A DNA stretch of 64,000 nt, taken from positions 3,906,001-3,970,000 of the forward strand of contig VCCP01000004.1 of the NCBI GenBank assembly GCA_005765155.1. Direction: 5' to 3'. The notes below the pieces were generated by a model. It ran no database searches and was not told the origin of the DNA. It saw nothing but the letters and a program-made list of their open reading frames with translations. The number at the start of each line of letters is the position of its first letter. Position 1 is the stretch's first letter. Both the position numbers and the translations under genes were made by a program. Below, one piece after another: positions 33,245 to 44,651 of this stretch. This DNA is from Zelopaecilomyces penicillatus. Its lineage: Eukaryota > Ascomycota > Sordariomycetes > Hypocreales > Pseudodiploosporaceae.

Positions 33245-34435
33245 TTAGAACCGGTGGCTCTTCGACTTTGCCCTGTAAGCAGTAAAGCCCACGTATCCAC
33301 CTCCAATCACCATGAAGAACATGACAATCTTGGCGAAGAACCAGGTCCAGCTGCCGCCCTCTGAGGGCTGCTTGAACTTGCCAGGCTTGCTGCTGCTGGC
33401 CTTTGTGCCAGCGACGGCGGGGGCCGCGTACAGGTTCCTGGTTGCAATGGAGATGATGTCGTGGTTGTCGCTCAGCTCACCTGTCTCGGCGCTGAATCCA
33501 AGATAGGCAATGTTGGGAATGGCTGGTGGCTTTTCCACATCAAAGCACACAGTCCACTCGCCCTCCACCTTGTACTGCAGCTCCAACTTGAGGCTCTTAT
33601 CCTGAAAGTAGGTCAATCGCATCCTGGTGGGGACGCTCGCGTGGCGGATTCCTCTCGCCGAGCACCCAGCCAGTTCAGCCTCCTTGCCGTCATTGTTCTT
33701 GTCGTAGGACTTTGTTCCGTCGCCGAACATGGCCATGATATAAGGGAAGACAACTCCAGGCCGGTTGTTTTTATACGTATCGATGAAGATACCCAGACCC
33801 TCGAACTTGTCGGCATGGCCAAAGACGGTACCCATCTGCCCACGCTGTCGCGTGATCCACATGGCCATGCCATCGCCGTAAAGCTGGTTTTTGCCGGAGA
33901 TCATGAACTCTATCTCAACCTCCCAGTTCGTCGCCGTCAACGGTACCCGTGAGAAGAGCCATCCAGATTGCGACGGGCGGTCGGAAGTAAGGCGGATGTA
34001 GCTGGGGCATGGGTTAATACGATACAACAGCTGTATGTGGGTTCAAAGAGCCTCATTTTCAGCGGCGGGCTGAGCAAACCTACCTGTCTGTTCGAATAAT
34101 GGCGTCTCCGCCAAAGTCGAACCACCGGCTTTGCATATCCGAGTCTAGATAGGGCTGTCGCAAACAAGTCCAGTCAGCGCCAATATTCTCCCTCTCTCGA
34201 AACCACTATCCCAAATCCCCCGTTCTGGGGTGTCTAGTGTTATCCTCAATTGACTAACCTGCTCCAGTGTGTGCGTTCGCAGCTGCGCAAGTGCCTGTTA
34301 GCCGGGACAATGTTTCCTTCCTCAAGGTTTCGGGAAAGCACAAACCGAAATACTCTTGATATCGGGGTTCTCATTTGCCTTCACGGTCCATGCGAATGTC
34401 GCAAGGAGGGCAGCCGACAGCGTGGGCAGCCGCAT
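33245..34435 (-). CDS. L-type (legume-like) lectin of the early secretory pathway, VIP36/Emp47 type
   Basis: Four exons: 34435-34346, 34282-34259 (24 bp), 34154-34084 and 34001-33245. The introns are 63, 104 and 82 bp; 313 aa. A signal peptide is clear (MRLPTLSAALLATFAWTVKA). The lectin domain starts at LRTHTLEQPYLDSDMQSRWF and carries FIDTYKNNR, the Asp/Asn segment that binds Ca2+ and mannose in VIP36 and ERGIC-53. Near the end there is a single membrane helix (WFFAKIVMFFMVIGGGYVGF) and a short basic cytosolic tail, KSKSHRF. These proteins act as cargo receptors cycling between ER and Golgi. For the last intron I used the acceptor CCCCAG at 34002-34007 because it restores RTDSYIRLTSDR; the nearer ACAG shifts the frame. 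Confidence 0.93.
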
Positions 34436-34977
34436 GATGGGCGAAGCAAGTCGAGTATAGTTTTCCCTGATGCTCTTCGTTCGCAAACTTGCTGGGGACG
34501 GTTCCTGCAAGAAGACAGACTGGCCAATTCTATACTGGCTCAGGTCGGGCGCCGCCTCTCGTCTGTCGTATGACCGTCGCTCGCGGGGTCAGGGGTAGTG
34601 ATCAAGAGTTTTGGCGTAGTGGCCCAGAAGCGTCGAAGGCAGGACAATGCAGTAGTGTTCTTGAGCTTAGTACAACCTTCGTGCTGTAGCACAGCTGGCC
34701 TCTTCTGAAGGGTGACTTGACCCTGGAGAGGTTCCGTGGCAGCTGGAACCCCTGTCGCACCGCCACACTAGATCGCTCCTTGCCTGAGGCGCCGCGCCAC
34801 AGCGAGTTCTTGAATCTTTCATCCCATCCCCGTTTGGTTCACTATCAGTTGATAAGTTAGCCTTCATATGATAATAACTTGCTTTACCTACCTAGTCTTC
34901 AATTACAGCCATTGAGCCTTTGTTGATCTCCTTCGCCACGACTTCTAGCAAAACCCAAACACTACACCATCACAGCC
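34436..34977. promoter_or_regulatory. Divergent promoter, L-type lectin / TIM13
   Basis: 542 bp between divergent start codons. A TTACCTACCTAG stretch lies at about 34885-34896, 80 bp before TIM13. No other site stands out. Confidence 0.4.
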
Positions 34978-35317
34978 ATGGATTCCAGCTCCGTCAAGCA
35001 GACTGTCATGAAACAGGTCCTCGCCGAGGCCAACCTAGCCAATGCGCGAGTCCTGATTGAAGTACGTTTGATGCGCTCCCTGAGCTTGACGACCCTGCTG
35101 CCCAAGGCAATTCCAAGTACCCCCACTGACATAGAGACCTCGTACACAGAAACTCCAAGAGAACTGCTTCGACAAATGCATACCCAAACCCGGAAGCTCT
35201 CTCTCGAGCGGCGAGCAGACTTGCATGACATCCTGTATGGAAAAGTATATGGCGGCCTGGAACCAGGTTAATGCTGCCTACATCAACAGAATACGACAGG
35301 AGCAAGCCAACAATTAA
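34978..35317 (+). CDS. TIM13: Mitochondrial intermembrane-space chaperone Tim13
   Basis: Two exons, 34978-35061 and 35150-35317, with an 88-bp phase-0 intron; 83 aa. The spliced protein begins MDSSSVKQTVMKQVLAEANL, continues VLIE-KLQENCFDKCIPKPG and ends INRIRQEQANN. The twin CX3C motif (CFDKC and CMTSC) is intact and marks the small-Tim family; length and spacing fit Tim13. With Tim8 it escorts hydrophobic precursors such as Tim23 across the intermembrane space, and the cysteines are oxidised by Mia40. The gene is invisible as an open frame: reading past the donor gives a 97-codon frame without the CX3C pair. An upstream AG at 35133-35134 would add five codons in frame (see findings). Confidence 0.95.
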
Positions 35318-35722
35318 GCGATACAAAGACCGATGATGCCAAAAAAAGAACACAAACACACACACACACACACACGTGCGCAAAAGAACGATGATGACGG
35401 AATATGATGACGCTTCGTGTACCATACTGCGACGATTATTTTAGAATCTGGCACTGGAGAGAGGATGCTACTAGATGCAATGGCATCCTCACATCTGGAT
35501 ATGGAGTTGTATAATCTATCGCCCCCTTTAAGGCTTCGATATGGAGTCAGGGACGCTTTGTCATACCTGTAGACATAGGTAGTATTATAGATCAAGGCTC
35601 ATCTAATCAACTGTATAAAGTCCATCTACTTCAATGCATTTCCATTGCGCCAACCCGAAATCCCGAGCACGCCAGTGCCAGCTTTTGAATATTCAACATG
35701 GGTATATCTGTCTTAATCCGTC
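35318..35722. other. Convergent 3' flanks of TIM13 and the NSRP1-like gene
   Basis: 405 bp, AT-rich, containing a CA repeat (listed separately) just after the TIM13 stop codon. No coding signal is seen. Confidence 0.45.
35357..35375. repeat. (CA)9 dinucleotide repeat
   Basis: CA units in the presumed TIM13 3' UTR, about 40 bp after the stop codon. Confidence 0.92.
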
Positions 35723-36940
35723 TTACGCCCCTGTTCCCGTGGCCTTCTTTTTCTCCTCTTCCGCTGCCTTCTTTCTCGCCAAATATCTTTCCTTGGCGCT
35801 CGAAATATCCCCTTCGGTCTTGCGACTCTTGGCCGCTCGTTCAACCTCCTCCTGCTTTGCAACGTCGTCATCCCGCGAGCGCTTCATTGTCTGCTCTAGC
35901 TGTTCCACGAGCATGCGGGACTGGCGTTCTCTCATGGCTTGCTTCCTGCCAAATTGTGCGCCATTGGCCTCCTTGCGATCTCTCTCCTTGGGCCGATTTG
36001 TGTCGCTCTGCGCGGCTTCCTTCTTCTTGGCACCGACGTTCAAACCGCCTCTGAGAAGCTCCCGCTTGTCTACTACCTGGCCGTCCTCGTTAATAGCAAT
36101 GGCGGCACCCTTTTCGTTGAGCTCTTTGGCGCGATTTGCGCCAGCTTTGTCGTCGTCCTGTTCTACTTCATCGTTACTGTCATCTGGTTTGGGACCTTCC
36201 TTAGCTCTCTCTTCTGCAGCCTTGAGAGTCTCGGCATGTCTCTGCTCATCCTTATCCAGTAGCTTCCTGTAAAAGGCAGACATTCCGCCGCCTTTGTTTT
36301 TCTTGGCTTCCGCCTCTTCCCTCCTTTTCTCCTCCTCCTCTATCCTTCTGTTCTCTTCCTGCTGCTTCTTATATGCTTCCGTCACGAACTTCTCTTTCCC
36401 TGCAAATTCCTCGCCTTCGGCTTCTCTCTCTCTCGCAATCTTCTTTTCCTCGGCGATCAATGCATCACGCTTGCGTACATCAGCCGCCTGTATCAGGCTG
36501 CGCATGTATTTTGGTTTTCGCTCCTCATCCTCCTTTGTCTTTAGCTTCTTTGGCTTTAATGAATCGTAGATAGTATCGTATTCGTAGACGCTCGAATCCA
36601 TTTCAGCGGCAGCCTCTGCGTTTTTTCGAGACGAGAAGGCGTTTGAGAGGTCGCCAAACATCGCATTTGGCTCAGATTTTGACTTGAGTTTCGGCGGCTC
36701 CTTAAGAGGCACTGTTCTGGACTTTGGGCCTCTGGCTGAATTTGACGGTTGTGTAGAGACCAGGAAATCGTCGTGATCTCCTCCAATTTCTTCCACTTTG
36801 GCACCTCGTTTCGTAGTCTCATTATCTGAGTCGCCATCATCGTTTCCGAACATGGATTTTTTTTGCGGCCGCGCTGGTTTCGATGCGCCGCCCTTTTTGG
36901 CTGCTAGGTTGAGCCCGAAGGCAAGCTTTGGTTTGTTCAT
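35723..36940 (-). CDS. NSRP1-type nuclear speckle splicing regulatory protein (coiled coil)
   Basis: A single exon of 405 codons. The N-terminus (KLAFGLNLAAKK ... KKSMFGNDDGDSDNE) and the block from YEYDTIYDSLKPKK through KPKYMRSLIQAADVRKRD to GGGMSAFYRKLLDKDEQRH match the conserved N-terminal domain of NSRP1/CCDC55 proteins. Between these, and again to the end, the protein is long charged helix (EEEKKIAREREAEGEEFAGK and similar), with basic patches suited to nuclear import. The human protein affects alternative splicing in speckles; the fungal role is inferred. The start is the first ATG and gives the conserved terminus. Confidence 0.9.
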   Translation of the reverse strand: MNKPKLAFGLNLAAKKGGASKPARPQKKSMFGNDDGDSDNETTKRGAKVEEIGGDHDDFLVSTQPSNSARGPKSRTVPLKEPPKLKSKSEPNAMFGDLSNAFSSRKNAEAAAEMDSSVYEYDTIYDSLKPKKLKTKEDEERKPKYMRSLIQAADVRKRDALIAEEKKIAREREAEGEEFAGKEKFVTEAYKKQQEENRRIEEEEKRREEAEAKKNKGGGMSAFYRKLLDKDEQRHAETLKAAEERAKEGPKPDDSNDEVEQDDDKAGANRAKELNEKGAAIAINEDGQVVDKRELLRGGLNVGAKKKEAAQSDTNRPKERDRKEANGAQFGRKQAMRERQSRMLVEQLEQTMKRSRDDDVAKQEEVERAAKSRKTEGDISSAKERYLARKKAAEEEKKKATGTGA

Positions 36941-37592
36941 CTTGGCACCAACGTCTCGCGCGGAGGCGAACGGTTGCAGTTACGTGAACTATGATTGCGT
37001 GGTGCTGGTGGCTATGCGAATTGGAATTGTACCATGCGGCGTTAAGACTTGTCGTTGTTGAGCGGCGCGAGTTGGGTGTGGTAATTAGGTGATGATGGCT
37101 GGATGTCTGTTAAGGTGAGATGGCTGCCCTACTGTATATAGAGCATACCAAGCGCTGCAAGTCGACGGGCAGCCACTGTCCTACTGCAACCAGCGACCAG
37201 ACAAAAAGCGTCCAGCAGAGTCGCCACTTTCGGTCGCTGCACAGCGCTTTACAAAGTATGTGAGAAATGTATAGTACCCATTGTATGAATGTGAACGAAC
37301 CCTTACATATATCTCTAATAGGAAGACTAATTAGACCACATGTGATACCCGTCCATTTGGTAACTACTCCAATATTGCATCTACTGTTAGTAGCTCTGGG
37401 TGGCGTCACGCCTGTTTCCGTCACACATGTTGCCTGTCTTCATCCATGACGTGATTGGCCATGGACTGACTGTATACTTGATTATAATATGCCTGAAATC
37501 TGGCTACTATTTGTATGCTGGTCATTTATCTTGCATGACCGAGCCTCGTCTCACAAAGGCTATCCTCGCGCTTGATCCAACTCTTACAAAAC
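36941..37592. promoter_or_regulatory. Divergent promoter, NSRP1-like / zinc-finger LysM gene
   Basis: 652 bp between divergent start codons. It holds a TATA-like TGTATATAGAG near 37133-37143. A GTGATGA at about 37090 resembles a snoRNA C box, but no D box follows at a suitable distance. Confidence 0.4.
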
Positions 37593-38490
37593 ATGGACTC
37601 TTGTTGCAGCACTTGCGCAGCCGACCTTACTACTAATCCGCCCAGCTCTACAGACTCAAAACTCCCCGAGGACCGTATAGTAGACTGTTGCGGTAGAATC
37701 ATCTGTGGGAAGTGCATACAGGTGCGCCATGATACCCCTCCATCTCTCTCACCCCCTCTGAAGCTATCATCAAAGCCTCAGCGTAAACTCGATGAAGACC
37801 GTCAAGAGCACCGTCTAACCTAACCGGCAGAACAACAAACGCTTTGCAAGCTATTGTCCATACTGCCAAGTCTCCTCCGAACCATCGCCTCTCCCACAAG
37901 GGCTCAGGGATCCGCCGGCATACACCCCCGTCTCGGCTTCCCGTTCCGGACCCAGCGCTGTACATGATGCACCTCCTCCCTATGCTCCTGTCAAGCCCGT
38001 TGCTGCCGATGATGAGAAAGCAGCGTTGCAGGTTGAGGAGCAAAAATACATCACAGAGGACACACTGCATTTTCTAGACCATGTACATGATTCAATCTCT
38101 TCACTCTCTCTTCGATATGGTGTCCCTGCCGCAGCCCTTCGACAAAAGAACAACATCACCAGTGACTATCTGTTACTTGGTCGGCGGACGGTCTTGATTC
38201 CTGGCGAGCACTACAAGGGCGGCGTCAGTCTCTCCCCGCGACCGATCGAGGGTGAAGAGGAGGAACTGAGGAAGTCCAAGATTCGCCGCTTCATGACGGC
38301 CTGCAAAGTCAGTGAATACAGCTACGCCCTATTATACCTTGAGCAATCAGGTTATGATCTTGGAGTCGCCATGGACGCGTTTTTTGATGATGAAACTTGG
38401 GAGCGAAATCACTCTAATGGCAAATGGGGGGATGGAGGCAAAAATACAAAGAAACTAAACAATCGCGGTCCCTTCTGGCGAGGGCTATAA
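37593..38490 (+). CDS. Intracellular LysM protein with N-terminal Cys-rich zinc-finger-like motif and C-terminal UBA-like segment
   Basis: Two exons, 37593-37721 and 37831-38490, with a 109-bp phase-0 intron; 262 aa. Residues 1-56 hold a CX2C-type Cys pattern (CCSTC ... DCCGRIICGKCIQ ... YCPYCQ) resembling a RING or treble-clef zinc site; the intron interrupts it. A Pro-rich linker (PPAYTPVSASRSGPSAVHDA) follows. A LysM domain sits at about residues 110-160 (EDTLHFLDHVHDSISSLSLR, then LLLGRRTVLIPG). The C-terminal part, EYSYALLYLEQSGYDLGVAM and on, looks like a three-helix UBA-type fold. There is no signal peptide, so this LysM is probably cytosolic, unlike the secreted chitin-binding effectors. 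No function is known to me; a link to ubiquitin is inference from the two terminal segments. Confidence 0.85.
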
Positions 38491-38711
38491 CAATATCACT
38501 CATTCTGCGGCGGGTGTAAAAGAAAATTGGGGGATATTAGAATTTCATACTTCGTGTAAACGTGCCAGAGATTGCACGTGCATCCTGCTCTGGATGCTTT
38601 TGCCCAAACATGGGACACATGAGCCTGTACAGTAACGCCGCCACCGCCTTTCAGACCTGATTTGGAATCGCACCCATTATATATAACACATTTACATTGA
38701 TTTCCTGGCAC
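38491..38711. other. Convergent 3' flanks of the LysM gene and RSE1
   Basis: 221 bp between stop codons; no features seen. Confidence 0.4.
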
Positions 38712-41700
38712 TTAAAATGCAGACCTAGTTCGAATATCCTGATCGGGTTGTTAGTAAAACCGTGGACGCATGTTTGGTATCAAAGAACAGAACTTACCGA
38801 AATTTTCCTTTCAATTTCTCGAACCGATCGGTCCAGCTCCCCAGCAATCATTTGCTTCTTTTCGTTGGGAAGCAATGTGTATCGCTCGCACAGATCACCA
38901 TCGATGACGCCCTTTACTGGCGCATAGTAGCTTCGATACATCAGATGATCTCTCCCGGCGAGAGGCGCATCTTCGGCTCTTAGGTGCTGTTCGAGGCTCT
39001 GGAAGAAATCTGTGTCTTCCCGGCTGACGAAGGGAATTAAAACGCCAACTGTGCCCATGACTCCGCTCCAAAGCAGAATTTCTTGGCCACCAACTACAAG
39101 GCTCGTCTTGGAAATGCTGGTAGGAATATCCTGCGCATAAAAATGGCACATTAGGTCAAGCCGGTGAGATGTCCCATGAAGATAGTCTCTTGCGTTTAGG
39201 AGATGGAGGCCAGCTTGTTCCTCGTCTGCTTCTTCGCTAGCCTTTGGCGGACATCGTACTAGAAATATGTTGCCAAACTTATCGCCACCTGCAACAGTTT
39301 CATAGTCTACCATGGTTGAACAAGTTGTCCACCTGGCAATGGTATCGTCCACGAAAGGAATGAGCTTGTTACTGGCTGCCTTGTAAGCAACATACGTGAT
39401 TCCCTGTTGCACATCGCCGACAATAATGCGGTTCCCTTGGCTGTTTAGGGACACGATCTGTTGAGGCGCTACCTCAGCCTGCGCTTTCCGCAAGAGCTGA
39501 CGCATGCCGAGATCGTAGAGACGCAGTATACTGCCCACACCAGCTAATAATTTGCCCTGAAATGCAACCAAAGCCAGTGGAGGATCTTCGACCTTGGTCT
39601 TGTGGATAAATTCCAACTCTTTACCACCCTCTTGGAAACGATATATGTGAATGTAAGCTTCCGAGAAGCTTCGCGGATTCACAATCATGTCCTTGCCAGT
39701 GCCAATAACAAGAAAATTCTCGCCATCCTGGCTAGTAAATGGAACTATGGCCATGCTAACCGCTGCTTCATTGTCTTCGAGATCAATCCTCTGTAAGACT
39801 TGTGGCTCTTCTGAGACAGGATCAACAACACTGATACACGATGCCCAGCGTCGATTGCCTCTGGGGTGACCAAAATCCACTGGGGGGAGGATTTTAGCAT
39901 CACCATTGACCGCTTGTGGATCAGCAAGCAGTTTGGCACGCAGGTCGGGAGGCAGGGTGTGATTATCTGCTTCAATTGTGTAAAAGAGAGGTTGCTCTGG
40001 ATGCTTGGCCATCTTCTTTGGGGTGTATGTTAGAGGGATCGAGGTTTGAATCAGCGTGTCCCCCAGTCGGTCGATTGCAAAAATCCTGATGAGTATTAGC
40101 ATCGAGTCTTGTCTCATATTTTTATTGCAGAAGAGTTGAATAAATATGCTTGTCAGTAGGAACAATTGGAAAAAATGCGTAATAAAGCCTCATAGCCCGT
40201 AGGGCATAGGTCCCAAATCTTCATCATGAAGCATGTGGAAAGACGAGAAATAAAAGAAGAACAAACATACCGTAAAGACTGCCCTTGGATACCGACGACA
40301 CCCTCTTCACACTGCTCACTACTGAAATTCCAACCCCATTCCAGGTCGACGTAGTTGAGAGGCGTGATCACATAGCTTTTGGTAATTGGGTCTGCGTACC
40401 CAAGCCATGGTCTGGAGCTGAGGCCCAGGACACATGTTCGTCCCTGCACAGTGACCTGGAACAGTCGAACCTCCTTGGGCCCCAAGAACTTCTGCCTTGT
40501 ATCTGTCAACTCGCCAGTGACTTCATCCAGAACAGTGCGCAGGTAAACACCCGAATGCAGGCCAATGTGGAGATACAACGTAGAGCTGCCAGATGCAGAA
40601 TCTTCCATGGCGATGATTGCCAAAGATGTCGGCGCTGCTGTTAGAGCTTGTACAGATTTGCTCTCTAATGTAGTCTCTGGATCAAGACTAAGAATACGAA
40701 CTGTGCAGTCATCACAACCGACAGCAAGAAAAGAGCTACGTAGTCTTCCCTCCGGGACTTCGCCTAAGCTGAGACAAGTAACGGTCCCAGACATTTCTTT
40801 CTTTTCGTCATACTCAGCCAAAGAGCCATCGGTGTCCATTTCAAAGTACACGATTTCACCAGAGCTCAGTGCTACAGCTACTTGATGCGCGTTTGTCGAG
40901 GCTGCCACGATGGATCGATGCTGCGGAGCGTCCCACTGGTTGATATTACCGTTGCGGATATGACGAATGCCCTTCGGATGAACTTGTATCAAACCATCGT
41001 CGCCAAGGAGCTGGGCAGCGAGTGTCGGAACACTGGTAAGAAATCCCGAGTCGCTAACTTCTTCTACCGTCTCTCCGATGCTGAGAACAAGGGTCCCGTT
41101 GGTAAAGGACAGAACGATGTAGGCATCGTATTGAGCGTCCCGGCTCAACTTCAGTGTCCAAACTGCGGAGGGGATACCGGGTAATTCTGAGGCTACAATC
41201 TCATTGACCTCGAGCCCATGTTTCAGAGTCCGGAAGGTACTTCGAGCACCATTGCCGCATATAGTGTAGATCTGAGGGGCATCTTCTCCCGTCAAGTTGG
41301 CAACTTTGCAGTCCAATAGTGGGTTCATGGACGGGATATTTTCTACCAAAGCCAAGTTTTCCGCTGGTCTGGGGTAGAAATAGACAGGCTCATATGCCGC
41401 CTGGGGGTCAACAGGAAAGTCATCGCTGGTGAACTCTACCTCCTCGTCGTCATCTCCCAGCTTCTCAAACTGGTAAAAGGAGAAATCGCCAAACTGACTG
41501 GCAACATACAGAAAGCCACTTTTGAGAATGCACAAGTTAGATGCCACTGGCACAGTGTCAAAGTATTTGATCTTTAGCCGCCTAACTTCGCCTGTGGCAT
41601 TACCCTCATCGTCCTCAACCATGTCGATTGTGACTTTGAACATATCGCCATCTTCAGTTTGCAAAAGGAAGAAAAATGCTCCAGCACTGCCTTTCAGTTT

Positions 41701-42738
41701 GTGCATTACTCCAGACACAACTGTGCGTTTCCTAGAGGGATCTTCGGTAGCGCCTCGCCGGCGAGGAATTGCCACACGGAATGCTTCCTGATTGGAATGT
41801 CGATAGGTGATGCTTTCTTCTCCACATACCAACACACCGCTGGGGCCATCGCTCCCACCAGGGACTTGGAAAAGTAGCGATGCGGTGGGATCCACAGGCT
41901 CAGACCACTTCCTCACGACGTGATTCAGTCCAAGGTCCAGCTCGTAATACACTAACTGAGTCTCGACTTCTTGAATAGCCTCGCCCGTAGGGTCCTGGTC
42001 CACGTCCGAGTAATCGATTTCCAGTGCTGCAAAAACAGGATTGGCATAGCCAACATCCAGTGCAACCATTGCGATGACCAGTACACCAGCCTTGTGGGCC
42101 TCCAGGGGCGAAGAAATTGTCAATTCAGCTTGTGAATTACGATTCAACACATAGACGAGCTTGTTTTTCTCGGTAGACGCGATTAAACACGCTCGACCTT
42201 TGGGGTCACAGGCGAGATACTCTCCCGGAATCACTCTCCGCACACCCGATTTGCCAAATGTTTCCAAGTGCAATCGATGGAAGCGATTTTGTGCTGGTAA
42301 ATACTCAACGATGGTGATTCGCCCCGAGTCGGTTGCCAGTATCAGATAGTCTGGAGCAGCCAATTAGCACATGATCGTAAACGAGGTGACCCGTTCACAG
42401 ATTCGGCAGTGCAACATGCGCAGGGTCTGATGAGGCGCTTTGTTGTGAATATCACTAAGTGATTCTTGCAAAATTTTCAGAGATGGTGACATACCTTTGT
42501 TGCTTCCTGCCAGGCGGAACGCAGCCAGAGACCGAATGATGCCAAAAACATCATGGGATAGAAGCGTGATGACCTTTCCCTGGGAAGGATCAGGGCGCAG
42601 CAACGTGAGTTGAGACCCAGCACCAGTGATGATGAGCTGTTCCTTTGTGCCCGCAAACTGCCCCAGAACCGCTTGGACGACATTAGTTGGCGGCTGGATC
42701 GTCAGCGAGTACAGGAACATGTTCGAAGTGGTCGCCAT
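38712..42738 (-). CDS. RSE1: Splicing factor 3b subunit 3 (Rse1/SAP130)
   Basis: Four exons: 42738-42495, 42350-40271, 40085-38798 and 38738-38712 (27 bp). The introns are 144, 185 and 59 bp; 1,212 aa, the usual length. The start MATTSNMFLYSLTIQPPTNV, the joined KD-YLILATDSGRITIVEYLP and the C-terminal CPSF_A-type repeat region all match Rse1. The protein is a three-bladed beta-propeller scaffold of SF3b in the U2 snRNP and holds the branch-site complex together. The last exon encodes only DIRTRSAF; without it the frame would end with an unrelated VSSVL. It is divergent from MSS51, with 286 bp between start codons. Confidence 0.97.
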
Positions 42739-43024
42739 GGTCCTGGCGAGGCGCAGTTGAGCCTGCACGGCCTGAAGAGCTTGAGTGGCCGATTGAATCG
42801 CAGGATTGCGTTCAAAGAAGAAATGTCGGAGCTTGATAACAACGCGAAAGCTTGGGCGAACGAAAGTTTGAAGAGCTCGGAATAATGGAGGAACCTTTAT
42901 GCGGGCTTTGACAAGACGGCCCGAGCTCCATGGAAATAATGTGCCTCGCTGGTGCACAAGCAGTTTGCGACTGAGACTGGGCACATTGCCAGCAGCTTGC
43001 AATCCGACCCCATTTGGCCTCAAC
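42739..43024. promoter_or_regulatory. Compact divergent promoter, RSE1 / MSS51
   Basis: 286 bp between the two start codons, so the promoters must overlap. An in-frame ATG for the MSS51 side at 42899 would add 42 residues; I prefer 43025 because a presequence begins there. Confidence 0.5.
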
Positions 43025-44651
43025 ATGGAGCCAGCGCTGCGCCGAGCTGCTCACAGCGCATGCGGGCGATGCTCTGCCTCGCTGCGGAAGCAATTGACCC
43101 CAAGACGAACTGTCGCAGCGTGGACGGCGACGTCGGCGAGGAATTTGCATACATCAAAACCACAGGAGCTTAAACGAACTGCCCCAGCAAGTGTTTCGTT
43201 CGGTTCGAATGTTGCCGTAAAGCCCGAAGCTACCACCACTGGTAATTCGGCGCCAAAATCGACAGTGAATCTCACTGAAGATGACCTTTTCCACCCGTTT
43301 TCGTCGTCACCAATTCCCGACTTCCGCCGTCGGGCAGCCTTCATGAGACAACATGCATACTGTCCTCATCCGGATCACAAACCTACGAAGCTTCCGACGA
43401 TATCCCCGGAGTCTGTGAGCACCAAGGAGACAACTGGAGAAAAGGCACCGGCGCACGTAGATTTTGAATGTCCTGACTGTGGCCTGCCAGTCTACTGCAG
43501 TAAGGAGCATTGGATGGACCACTACGAAGAGCATCTCAAAGTTTGTGACACACTACGGCAAATCAACGAGGATGACCACGACTTAAAGTCCGGTCGTGTT
43601 TTCCACGAAGCCAATCTTCCCGACCTACAGCTTGACGGAGCTGCGGTTAATATGACGAATTGGGACACCTTCATGTACACGAGAGAATTTGATGCCGTGA
43701 ACTCCGACCGATCCATGCGACAGATCACACGATTACTGACGTACCCTGTGACGGTCGGTAGCGTGCTGCATGAACTGAGCCCATACAGTATCAAGGCAGG
43801 GGAGCGTCTTACTGTAGAGGGCCTCAAAAGCTTCAGTGGTAAGTGTAGTAGATGGCAAGTTTGCTCAAGGATATGACTGATGTGAAGGCAGCCTTGAGAT
43901 ACAACCTACACCCCCCCAAGTCGGGGCGCGGTGCTGGCATCAATCAGCTTCGTCCGGAGCCACCGCCAGTCAGACTGTTTGTCCTCGGAGCTAGGGCAGA
44001 GTCTTCCCTTCCCCGAGCCGCTTGGGTACAGCTAGCTCACTTGTTTCCCGAATCACGGCTTCATCTGATCTTTGTTGGACCAGAGAGCATGTCAAATCGT
44101 GATGACGAATTCCCCTTGCCTGAACGGACAGCGTCCAATCCATTTGGCGCCGTCGTTGAGGATCGAGTCTGGTACAAGATGAAAATCAGCACGATCGTAG
44201 ACTACTACCACACCATTCACAAGACTGGGCACTTTGCCCCCTACGATCCTTACTTTGACTGCTTCGTCTTGTTCCACCCAGGCCTTGGCCATCCAGCCAG
44301 CAGCCATGAATGGGAAGATACCCTTCCCTTACTCTTAGAGACGAAGGTGCCGATTATTAGCACTGGATACACACAGCTTGACCTTGAACGCGATGTTGAC
44401 TGGGTTAAGAAGAAGTCGAAGGGCGAGTTTGACATTCTTCTAGAGCCGGGTGAGAACGTTTTTAGAAGTCTGCGATGGGACTTGAATGATGCAGATCCTC
44501 AAGATGTAAGCTGCGGCAACTGGGGTGTTTGGGCATTCCGAGGCAAAAGGTACAGTGCAGATTTATGCAACACACACGAATCTTTATGAATAACGAGGCT
44601 AACCATGATACCCACATCAACAGATACGAGACGACAACAAAGGACCTGTAG
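43025..44651 (+). CDS. MSS51: Mitochondrial Mss51-type protein (COX1 translational activator family)
   Basis: Three exons: 43025-43838, 43892-44549 and 44624-44651 (28 bp). The introns are 53 and 74 bp; 499 aa. The N-terminal 45 residues (MEPALRRAAHSACGRCSASL and on) are Arg/Ala/Ser-rich and acid-free, a mitochondrial presequence. A MYND-like zinc finger follows (HAYCPHPDHK, then ECPDCGLPVYCSKEHWMDHY and HLKVC). The large C-terminal domain (LHLIFVGPESMS ... YFDCFVLFHPGLGHP) is that of fungal Mss51. Two Cys-Pro pairs (YCPH, ECPD) lie where yeast Mss51 has heme-sensing CPX motifs; equivalence is inference. In yeast the protein couples COX1 mRNA translation to cytochrome oxidase assembly. The last exon supplies YETTTKDL; reading through the intron would give an unrelated tail. 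Confidence 0.93.

Noticed and set aside
35634..36272. 212-codon plus-strand frame
   Set aside because: Antisense to the charged coiled-coil gene at 35723-36940; composition is a shadow of Lys/Glu codons.
37088..37094. snoRNA C-box-like GTGATGA
   Set aside because: No matching D box or terminal stem within about 100 bases.
42899..43024. Upstream ATG for MSS51
   Set aside because: It would put 42 extra residues before the presequence and push the gene into the shared promoter; kept only as an alternative.
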